Positions 43,481-50,329 of a stretch of DNA of 64,000 bases are shown here, in pieces. The position numbers were made by a program, and so were the translations under genes. Location: NCBI GenBank assembly GCA_046330435.1, contig JAXLST010000017.1:66134-130133 (forward strand), given 5' to 3'. The notes under the pieces are model-generated. The model did no database searches. It was not told where the DNA came from and saw only the letters and a program-made list of their open reading frames with translations. This DNA is from Ga0077560 sp046330435 (GTDB lineage: Bacteria; Actinomycetota; Thermoleophilia; Miltoncostaeales; Miltoncostaeaceae). Numbering within the stretch: position 1 is the first letter of the stretch; every line of letters begins with the position of its first letter.

Positions 43481-45072
43481 CCGTTCGGCCGGGTCTGCCA
43501 GCCGATGAAGATGTAGAACGGGTCCACCTCGAGCCCCGCGTACCGCTTGCTCTGGAGCATCGTGGTGGGCTCGTCGGTGAGCGGCACGTAGTAGACGCGC
43601 TCGCCGTTGAGCTGCTGGGCCTTCCTGAACGCCGCGTCGACCTCGGCCTGGTCCTGGCCGGAGAGCACCGTGTCGAACAGGCCGGCGATCTCCTTGTCGC
43701 GCACCACCAGGTTGTAGTTCTTGTCGAACTGGTAGTTCCGGGCCATCGCCAGGTACGCGTTGCCGTCCAAGCCCAGGTTCTCGAGGTTGAGCAGCTGCGC
43801 GTTCACGGGGCCCGTGCCGGTGAGCGCCGGCGGGATGCCGCTGTAGTCGGGCAGGCGCTGCAACTTCGCCTCGAAGCCGACATCGCGCAGGTTCTCGACG
43901 GCCGCCGTCCCGATGGCCTCGAGGTCATCGGTGTAGGTCACGAACGTGACGGTGAGACGCTTGCCTCCCTTGGTGCGCACGCCATCCGCTCCCGGGGTCC
44001 ATCCGGCCTCGTCGAGAAGCGCCTTCGCCGCCTCCGGGTCGTAGGTCTTCCACTGCACGCCCAGGGCGAAGTCGTCCGCGAAGACGCCCTTCAGCGGCCG
44101 CCACACGCCGTTCATCACCGTGCCGAGGGCGTCGTTGTCGACGGCCAGGGCGAACGCCCGCCGCACCTTCACATCCGTGAACGGCTCCTTCTGCGGGCTG
44201 AGGTTGAAGGCCGCATAACCGGCGGCGATGGGCGACGTGGCGTACGTGAGGTCCGGGAACCGCTGGGCCAGGCGCTTCACCTTCACCGACGGCACCAGCT
44301 GCAGGTCGGCTTCGCCGTTGGCGACGGCCCGCATGCCCGCCTGCTCGTCGGTGACCTTGCGGACGTCCAGGCCCGCCATCGCCGGGGTCCCCGCCCAGTA
44401 GTTCGGGTTCACCTCGTAGGTCACGCCGCTGGGCGTGGCCTTCATGAACATGTACGGCCCGGTGAAGATGCCGCGGCCGGCGAGCTTCTCGTACCGCTTG
44501 CCGACCTTGGCCACCTCGGCCGCGTCGTAGACGGCGAGCGTGTAGTTCGCCAGGGCGCTCTTGAACGGGTTGAACGCCTTGGGGAGCGTCACGTCCACGG
44601 TGCGCTCGTCGACCGCCGTGAAGCCGGTGGGGTTCCCCATGAGGCCCTTCGCCGCGCCGTCCCCCGCGAAGTCCGCCTTGAAGAACGCGATGAGCGCCCT
44701 GGCGTCGAGCGGATGGCGGTTCTGGAATCGCAGGCCCGGCCGGAGGGTGATGCGCCACACCGTGGGGCTCCGCTGCTCGACCGACTCGGCGAGCCACGGC
44801 TCGGTGTCGTTGAGCTTGGGCCGCAGCAGCAGCTCCCCGTCGCCGTACGAGATCTCGACGTAGTCGGTGTGCGGGTCCGGGAACGTCGCGTTGGCGAAGC
44901 TGCTGACGACCCGCAGGCGCTCGCCGGTGGGCGCGGTGCTCGTGGCTGCCCGGTAGCCGTGGGCGTGGAGGGTCGTCGCCACCGCTGCAGCCGGCGGCCC
45001 CGATGAGCGCGACGGTCGTGAAAGCAGGCCGCCCGCCAGCGTGCGGCGGATGCGGGATGGGATGCGGTGCAT
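43477..45072 (-). CDS. ABC transporter solute-binding lipoprotein (DppA/NikA-like)
   Basis: In this 531-residue family-5 solute-binding protein, the mature part has WLAESVEQRSPTVWRITLRP, GLRFQNRHPLDARALI, FTGPYMFMK and VRRAFALAVDNDALGTVM. It captures peptides, nickel complexes or opines outside the cell. The signal region reads oddly (LLSRPSRSSGPPAAAV), but shifting one frame over about 44960-45020 gives TTVALIGAAGCSGGDD, a perfect lipoprotein signal end. Two compensating indels are therefore likely and the native protein is a lipoprotein. It is the first gene of the operon. Confidence 0.92.
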   Translation of the reverse strand: MHRIPSRIRRTLAGGLLSRPSRSSGPPAAAVATTLHAHGYRAATSTAPTGERLRVVSSFANATFPDPHTDYVEISYGDGELLLRPKLNDTEPWLAESVEQRSPTVWRITLRPGLRFQNRHPLDARALIAFFKADFAGDGAAKGLMGNPTGFTAVDERTVDVTLPKAFNPFKSALANYTLAVYDAAEVAKVGKRYEKLAGRGIFTGPYMFMKATPSGVTYEVNPNYWAGTPAMAGLDVRKVTDEQAGMRAVANGEADLQLVPSVKVKRLAQRFPDLTYATSPIAAGYAAFNLSPQKEPFTDVKVRRAFALAVDNDALGTVMNGVWRPLKGVFADDFALGVQWKTYDPEAAKALLDEAGWTPGADGVRTKGGKRLTVTFVTYTDDLEAIGTAAVENLRDVGFEAKLQRLPDYSGIPPALTGTGPVNAQLLNLENLGLDGNAYLAMARNYQFDKNYNLVVRDKEIAGLFDTVLSGQDQAEVDAAFRKAQQLNGERVYYVPLTDEPTTMLQSKRYAGLEVDPFYIFIGWQTRPNG

Positions 45073-45255
45073 GGTGTCCTTCCGGATCGGAGTCGGCGAG
45101 ATGCCGGTCACGACCACGGGTCCACGGGATGCACCGCTCCGCCCGGTCAGCCCCGGGCGCGTGGCCCGGCGGTGGCTGCGGTGGGGACGGTCCGGTGCCC
45201 CGGTGATCCGCGCTCGGCCGGCGTGCCCCCGACCGGACCGTGGATCACCCATGCG

Positions 45256-45279
45256 GTGGCGGCCCACGAGGGCCGCCAC
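45256..45279 (-). terminator. 9-bp hairpin after the minus-strand membrane protein gene
   Basis: GTGGCGGCC (45256-45264) pairs with GGCCGCCAC (45271-45279), loop 6 nt. It lies 12 bp beyond the stop of the gene ending at 45291 and separates it from the ABC operon. The rest of 45073-45290 is probably that operon's promoter region. Confidence 0.55.
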
Positions 45280-45290
45280 GAGGCGCTCCG

Positions 45291-45845
45291 CTACCCGGCG
45301 GGGATCACGATGGCCCGCGGGGGCCCTCGTGACGACCACGAGCCGGCGACGCCCCGGCTGGGGGCGATGCGCGACACCAGGGCCAGCACGCGGCCGGGAC
45401 GGCCATGGCCCCGCCGCCGCGCGACGGGCGCGAGGATGCGCGCCACCGCCACGGCGGCCGCCAGCAGGCGCTCACCGGCGCACAGCAGCACCGTCAGCAC
45501 CACGGCGGCCGCGCCGTGCGCGACCAGGGCACCGGCGGTGAGCATCGCGCCGTGGTGGTGGGCGGTCAGCCCGAACGCCCATGGCGCCCAGCTCATCAGC
45601 ACGTGGAGGGCCACCTGCGCCGCGACGAGACATGCGCACGTCTGCGCCGGCCCGCGAGCCCGGAAGCGCGCGGGGCGGCGGACGGCCGCCGCGAACGTGC
45701 ACAGGCCCGTCATGCCGGCCCACACCACCGGCGCCACGGCCATGAGCTCCACACCGCCGGCGGCGAGATGGGCGACCAGGGTCGCGACGAGGGCCGCCGC
45801 GAACGTCGCGGCGCGCCGGATGGCCGATGCGGTGACGGGATTCAT
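45291..45845 (-). CDS. Integral membrane protein with His-rich loop
   Basis: The 184-residue protein has about four helices, a WAPWAFGLTAHHHGAML segment, and Cys residues inside helices (GLCTFAA, CACLVAAQ, LLCAG). Similar actinobacterial membrane proteins lie near copper genes, so a metal role is possible, but nothing here proves it. ATG 45845 (MNPVTASAIRR) is preferred over the upstream ATG at 45917. Confidence 0.65.
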   Translation of the reverse strand: MNPVTASAIRRAATFAAALVATLVAHLAAGGVELMAVAPVVWAGMTGLCTFAAAVRRPARFRARGPAQTCACLVAAQVALHVLMSWAPWAFGLTAHHHGAMLTAGALVAHGAAAVVLTVLLCAGERLLAAAVAVARILAPVARRRGHGRPGRVLALVSRIAPSRGVAGSWSSRGPPRAIVIPAG

Positions 45846-45987
45846 CGTGGGGCGTGAACGTACGGGGGCCGGGTCACGCCACACCAGCCCTGCGGCGCCC
45901 CGCGGGACGTCTGTCATCCGGGACGCTCCTCATCGCGCCGGACCGCGCACGGCACGTACGGTCCCCCAGGACCCAGGAGGAACGCCC

Positions 45988-46335
45988 GTGGAACTGGTCG
46001 TGAAAGCGCTGATCTCAGGTGTCGTGGTGGTCGCGGCGAGCGAGGCGGCGCGCCGGTCGTCGCTGCTCGGCGCGGTGCTCATCTCGCTGCCGCTGACCTC
46101 GATCCTCGCCCTCGCGTGGCTGTACGCGGGTACCCGTGACACCCAGAAGGTGGTGGACCTGTCGTGGGCGATCCTGTGGATCGTCGTGCCGTCGCTGGTG
46201 TTCTTCGCGGCGGTCCCGGCGCTCATCCGCCTGGGCGCGGGGGTCCCCGTCGCGTTGCTGGGCGCCTGCGCCGTCACGGCGTGCGCCTACGCCAGCTGGA
46301 TCGCGCTCCTGCGGGCGGCGGGCGTCGGCGTCTGA
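45988..46335 (+). CDS. DUF3147-family membrane protein
   Basis: The 115-residue protein is almost entirely four hydrophobic helices (VVKALISGVVVVAASEAARR, SSLLGAVLISLPLTSILALA, then DLSWAILWIVVPSLVFFAAV), matching the DUF3147 pattern. GTG 45988 follows AGGAGG, and a TACGGT -10 lies 25 bp upstream (45957-45962). Function unknown. Confidence 0.82.
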   Translation: MELVVKALISGVVVVAASEAARRSSLLGAVLISLPLTSILALAWLYAGTRDTQKVVDLSWAILWIVVPSLVFFAAVPALIRLGAGVPVALLGACAVTACAYASWIALLRAAGVGV

Positions 46336-46357
46336 CCGCGCGCGCCGGACGGGCCGC

Positions 46358-46690
46358 TCAGGTGCCGTCCGGCCGCCATGCGGCGCGGTCGGCCGGGCCC
46401 CACGGAATGCGGGCGACGACGGCCTCGGCCCTCAGGGGGCCGTGCACGTGGGGGAAGCGCTGCCCCGGGTACACCTCGGGCCACCGGACCTCGGCACCCA
46501 GGCGCTCGGGGTCCAGTTCGAGCAGGACCAGCTCGGCGTCCGGCGGGAACCAGCGCTCGGTGGTGGCGACCACCTGCTCGCCGGTGGAGCAGTGGACGAA
46601 CCCCTCGGACTCCAGCGACGGCGGGGAGAGCTCGCCCTGGGCCATGAGCCGGTCCGCGTCGGCCGCGGTGGTGATGTGGAAGATCTGCAT
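46358..46690 (-). CDS. DUF952-family protein
   Basis: The 110-residue protein MQIFHITTAADADRLMAQGE, SLESEGFVHCSTGEQVVATT, LVLLELDPERLGAEVRWPEV has the paired motifs GFVHCS and FPHVHGPL that define DUF952. The fold is related to ADP-ribosyltransferase-like proteins; no activity is known. It converges with the DUF3147 gene. Confidence 0.88.
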   Translation of the reverse strand: MQIFHITTAADADRLMAQGELSPPSLESEGFVHCSTGEQVVATTERWFPPDAELVLLELDPERLGAEVRWPEVYPGQRFPHVHGPLRAEAVVARIPWGPADRAAWRPDGT

Positions 46691-46774
46691 GCGACCCCGG
46701 AGTGTCCGGTCAAAGGGATGCGCCGGCGCCGGCTGGGTCGCGCGGATGCGCGCAGCCGGCGCGGGCGGCTGAAC

Positions 46775-47167
46775 CTACGGGGTCGTGCTGGTGGTGTCGG
46801 TGGGCGTCGTGGAAGTCCCGTCGCCGAGCTTCCAGTCCACGTTGCCCTTGTCGTCCTTCTGCGTGACGGTGACCGTCCCGGTCGTCCCGTCGGAGGACTT
46901 CGCCTGACACTCGAACACATCGCCGGCCTTCACCTTGACGTCGTCAGGGCACGTGACGGTCGCGTCGATGTTGAGCTGCTCCTTGATGCCCTTCACGACC
47001 TCGCGCTCGAGCTTGTCCGTGTCGAGCTTGTCGCTACCGGTCGAGAACGAGCACCCCGGAAGAGCGAGCAGGATGGCCGGCGCGCAGGCCAGCGCCGCGA
47101 AGCGGGCGGCGGTGCGCCGGCGCGGGGGACCGGACGAACCGGTCCCGCGCGACGGACGGGCGATCAC
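46775..47167 (-). CDS. DUF4333-type lipoprotein
   Basis: The 130-residue protein has a long basic N-terminus, a hydrophobic stretch ending LLALPGCSFS (lipobox), then LDTDKLEREVVKGIKEQLN, VTCPDDVKVKAGDVFECQAK and TGTVTVTQKDDKGNVDW. This is the DUF4333 fold with its conserved Cys pair, common in mycobacteria. A Thr-rich tail ends it. The ATG overlaps the nitroreductase stop by 4 nt (ATGA). Confidence 0.87.
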   Translation of the reverse strand: MIARPSRGTGSSGPPRRRTAARFAALACAPAILLALPGCSFSTGSDKLDTDKLEREVVKGIKEQLNIDATVTCPDDVKVKAGDVFECQAKSSDGTTGTVTVTQKDDKGNVDWKLGDGTSTTPTDTTSTTP

Positions 47168-48177
47168 TCGCCCAGGTACTTCTTGACGTCGAGGCCGCGC
47201 TCCTCCATGAGCTTGCGGAAGGTCTCCTTCATCTCCTCGGGGTAGTCCGGGAGGGAGCCCTCGCGCAGGACCTGCTCCGCGCGCGCCTTGATGTTGGGGC
47301 CGAAGTCCCAGTCGTCGTCGGCGATGAGACGCTTGATCTCGCGCTCGGGCCAGGACACCACGCCCGGGTCACGGGAGAACTTGGCCGCCAGGGCGTCGAT
47401 CTCCTCGAAACGGCCCGGAAGGGGAGCCTGCTCCTGGATCATGCCGACGTCCTTGAGGGCCGCGTCGACGGCGGGGTCGGGCATGTACGGCGTGCCGTAC
47501 GCGTCCTTGTGGAAGAGCTTCTCGAACTTGAGACGCACACGCTGGCCACCGGCCTTCTCGTCCTCGAGCGCGTAGCCGAGGGCGTGACCCCAGGTGAACT
47601 TCATGTTCGGCGGGAGGCCGAACGCCTTCTCGATCCCGCCCGGCTTGCGGCCGAACGCGATGAGGATGGAGCCGACGCCGAGCGCGGTCGCCGCGAGCGT
47701 GGCCTGGCCGACGGCCTGGCCGGACTCGAACCGAAGGAGGGTCTCGGTGCGCTCGGTCGGGAAGCTCATGAGACGCGGGACGGTCTGCGTCATCGTGAAC
47801 TCGTAGTTCCAGCCGTGGTACTTGGTGAGGGCGCCGGAGAGGGCGAGGCTCGAAAGACCGTCGTTGGCGCGGCCGTACCACGCGTTCAGGTTCGTCAGCC
47901 AGAACACCAGGTGGGAGCTCTGGTTGATGATCTGAACGTTGAAGCCCGAGACGCACTCCTCGATCTCATCCCACAGATCGCAGGTGTCGCGAGTGACGAC
48001 GATGGCCTCGGTGGCGTTGATGTTGCCCTGGCAGGAGGCGAGACGCCCAGCCTGCAGGATGGTCTGGATCTTCCAGTCCTCGACCTTCCGCTCAGGATCG
48101 AAGTACCGGATGGTCCGCCGGTCGCCGATAGCCTTGAGGGTCGGCACTGACGGGATGTCAGAAGCGCTGATCGACAC
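47164..48177 (-). CDS. Nitroreductase-family protein
   Basis: The 337-residue protein has the FMN nitroreductase fold: DRRTIRYFDPERKVEDW (phosphate-binding Arg), QAGRLASCQGNINATEAIVV, and LAATALGVGSILIAFGRKPG. A C-terminal extension of about 100 residues is longer than typical nitroreductases. GTG 48177 (MSISASDIPSVPTLK) follows GGGGGA. It probably reduces nitro or quinone compounds with NAD(P)H. It is translationally coupled to the DUF4333 lipoprotein. Confidence 0.85.
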   Translation of the reverse strand: MSISASDIPSVPTLKAIGDRRTIRYFDPERKVEDWKIQTILQAGRLASCQGNINATEAIVVTRDTCDLWDEIEECVSGFNVQIINQSSHLVFWLTNLNAWYGRANDGLSSLALSGALTKYHGWNYEFTMTQTVPRLMSFPTERTETLLRFESGQAVGQATLAATALGVGSILIAFGRKPGGIEKAFGLPPNMKFTWGHALGYALEDEKAGGQRVRLKFEKLFHKDAYGTPYMPDPAVDAALKDVGMIQEQAPLPGRFEEIDALAAKFSRDPGVVSWPEREIKRLIADDDWDFGPNIKARAEQVLREGSLPDYPEEMKETFRKLMEERGLDVKKYLGE

Positions 48178-48337
48178 GCGTCCCCCTGGTCCGTTTCTGT
48201 CTGGTCTCTTCCTCGAGCGACCGCGGGGTCCCGCCGCGGCGCGAGTCTCCGGTGACTCTATACGGAACCACGGCGTTCGTAGCGGATGGTTCGAAGTCCG
48301 CCGCAGCGGTTGGCCCCCTGTTCCAGAGCGCAGCAGG

Positions 48338-48343
48338 TAGGCT
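48338..48343 (+). promoter_or_regulatory. -10 element TAGGCT for a leaderless transcript
   Basis: TAGGCT ends 7 nt before ATG 48351 and no ribosome binding site is present. It is the same hexamer as at 13748. Confidence 0.45.
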
Positions 48344-48350
48344 TCCGCGC

Positions 48351-48710
48351 ATGCCGAAACTCCTCTTTCTCTCAGTCCCCACCGACGAGGTCCTCTCCAA
48401 GGAGGGCAAGGTCCGCTTCCCCGGTACCGACAAGGCCGTGGAGGAGCTGACCGCCGCCGGATGGGAGGTCGACCTCATCGATCCGCTGTGGCCCAAGCCG
48501 CTGGAGCGGGCGAAGGAGACCAGCCCCGACGCGATCCTGGTCGCCTGCTACAAGGCGGTCCCGCGCAGCCGTGACGCCGCCTCCATGCTCTCCCGCATGC
48601 AGGAGGCGCCGGTGTACACCGTCGGCGTCCTCCAGAAGGACGACGCGTTCCGCACCATGGCCCCCGACGTCGGGGTCCTCCGCAACATCGGGGAGCTTCC
48701 CCAGCCCTGA
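48351..48710 (+). CDS. Hypothetical protein (119 aa), Rossmann-like
   Basis: The soluble protein MPKLLFLSVPTDEVLSKEGK, TDKAVEELTAAGWEVDLIDP, PDAILVACYKAVPRSRD, APVYTVGVLQKDDAF alternates strands and helices like a small flavodoxin or response-regulator fold, but has no phospho-Asp or FMN loop that I recognise. The start is chosen from the leaderless -10 and clean codon pattern. It is followed by a strong terminator. Confidence 0.7.
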   Translation: MPKLLFLSVPTDEVLSKEGKVRFPGTDKAVEELTAAGWEVDLIDPLWPKPLERAKETSPDAILVACYKAVPRSRDAASMLSRMQEAPVYTVGVLQKDDAFRTMAPDVGVLRNIGELPQP

Positions 48711-48773
48711 CGCCCCTCCGGGCGCCGCAGTCCGGCCCTCCGGGGCCGTTTCCCCTCAACAACCACCGTCCGT

Positions 48774-48801
48774 CGCAGGGCCCCGGTCACGGGGCCCTGC
48801 G
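48774..48801. terminator. 12-bp hairpin, 4-nt loop
   Basis: CGCAGGGCCCCG (48774-48785) pairs perfectly with CGGGGCCCTGCG (48790-48801). It is the most stable hairpin in this part of the window and lies 63 bp after the preceding stop. Confidence 0.7.
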
Positions 48802-48869
48802 CGCGTCCGGGCCCGGGTGAGCAAGAACGGTCGGGCGACGGCGCCGCGGCACGCGGGAGACTGGTCCGC

Positions 48870-49784
48870 ATGGGACGCGACCGCCTCCGCGAACTGCTGG
48901 ACGCCGTGCTGGGCGACGGCAACCGCACCCTCGGCGACATGGCCGGGGACGCCCACTCCTCCCCGCACCACTTCACCCGCCTGGTGCGGCGCGACGCCGG
49001 CGAGCCGCCCGTCGCGATGCGCCGCCGGGTGATGCTGGAGCGCGCCGCCTGGCAGCTGCGCGGCGGCGCGAGCGTCACCGACGCCGCCCTCGCCGCCGGA
49101 TACGAATCGGTGGAGGGCTTCGCCCGCGCGTTCCAGCGGGCCTTCGGGCACCCGCCCAGCGCCACACCCCGCGCGCCGGGGGCGCACTGGCTCCCGGCCC
49201 CCAACGGCATCCACTTCCACCCGCCGGAGTCCCTGTGGGTGACCTCCGAGCCCCCGCCGGCGCACGGCGGTGACGTGACCGCGCTGCTCGTGCATCACGA
49301 CGTCGACGACACCCGCGCCCTGCTCGCCGCGGCTGCCGGGCTGGACGGCGCCGCGTACCGGCTGGCGCGCCTTCCGGGGAACCGCGTCTCGGCGTTCGAG
49401 GCGCCCGACGAGAGCATCGCCGCGGTGCTCCGCAACCTGGTGTGGGCGAAGGTGGTGTGGACCGCCGCGATCGAGGGCGCCGACCAGCCCCGGATGCCGG
49501 ATGACGACCCGCCCGCCCTGGCCGCGGCGCACGAGGACGCCGCCGCCCGCTGGCTGGCGGCCGTGCGCGACATCGGCCGTCGCGGCGCGTGGGGCGACGT
49601 GCTCGTCGACGCGCTGTGCGACCCGCCGGAGAGCTTCGCCCTGGGCGCCGTCGTCGCCGACGTGCTGTCGGCCGCGGTCCACCGCCGGGGCCTCGCCCGG
49701 ATGATGCTGCTGCAGGCCGGCGCCGCACCCGGCGACGGCGACGTGATCATGTGGACCCGCAGGGACCGGGAGGACACGGCATGA
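48870..49784 (+). CDS. AraC-type regulator with DinB-like C-terminal domain
   Basis: The 304-residue protein has an N-terminal AraC DNA-binding domain: HSSPHHFTRLVRRDAGEPPV, MLERAAWQLRGGASVTDAAL, GYESVEGFARAFQRAFGHPP. This is the reverse of the usual order, where the HTH is C-terminal. The remainder is helical with DDTRALLAAAAGLDGAAYRL, DinB-like, and probably binds a ligand. Its stop overlaps the start of the RibD-like reductase gene (ATGA), so the reductase is a likely partner. Confidence 0.83.
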   Translation: MGRDRLRELLDAVLGDGNRTLGDMAGDAHSSPHHFTRLVRRDAGEPPVAMRRRVMLERAAWQLRGGASVTDAALAAGYESVEGFARAFQRAFGHPPSATPRAPGAHWLPAPNGIHFHPPESLWVTSEPPPAHGGDVTALLVHHDVDDTRALLAAAAGLDGAAYRLARLPGNRVSAFEAPDESIAAVLRNLVWAKVVWTAAIEGADQPRMPDDDPPALAAAHEDAAARWLAAVRDIGRRGAWGDVLVDALCDPPESFALGAVVADVLSAAVHRRGLARMMLLQAGAAPGDGDVIMWTRRDREDTA

Positions 49785-50326
49785 GCAGGACGATCTACTT
49801 CACCGCGACCACCCTGGACGGGTTCCTCGCCGACGAGCACGACGGCCTGGACTGGCTGCTCACCCAGGACCACGACCCCCAGGGGCCCGGAGGCCACGAG
49901 GCGTTCATGGACGGGGTGGGCGCCCTGGTGATGGGCCGCACCACCTACGACTGGGTGCGTGCCCACATGGACCGCACCGGGGAGCCGTGGGCGTATGCGA
50001 TCCCCACCTGGGTGATGACCCACCGGCCCGCCGGCGGCGTCGACGGGGCGGACATCCGCTTCGCCTCGGGCGACGTCACCGCCGTGCACGCCGAGATGGC
50101 GGCCGCCGCGGACGGGCGCGACCTGTGGGTGGTGGGCGGCGGGCAGCTCGCCGTCGACCTCGTCCGGGCCGGGCTGCTGGACGAGATCCGGGTGTCCATC
50201 GCCCCGGTCACCCTCGGCGCGGGCCGCCCGCTGCTGCCGGCGCCCGTCGACCTGCGCCTCATCGCCGTGGACCGCAACCGGGCCTTCGTGTGCGCCCGGT
50301 ACGACGTGGTGGGCCCCCGGGCGTGA
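49781..50326 (+). CDS. Dihydrofolate reductase-family protein (RibD C-terminal-like)
   Basis: The 181-residue protein begins MSRTIYFTATTLDGFLADEH, continues with VMGRTTYDWV and LWVVGGGQLAVDLVRAGLLD and ends VTLGAGRPLLP. This is the RibD_C/DHFR-like family (YyaP/YwjB type), NADPH-dependent reductases of unknown substrate. It is translationally coupled to the AraC/DinB-like regulator. Confidence 0.9.
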   Translation: MSRTIYFTATTLDGFLADEHDGLDWLLTQDHDPQGPGGHEAFMDGVGALVMGRTTYDWVRAHMDRTGEPWAYAIPTWVMTHRPAGGVDGADIRFASGDVTAVHAEMAAAADGRDLWVVGGGQLAVDLVRAGLLDEIRVSIAPVTLGAGRPLLPAPVDLRLIAVDRNRAFVCARYDVVGPRA

Positions 50327-50329
50327 GCG

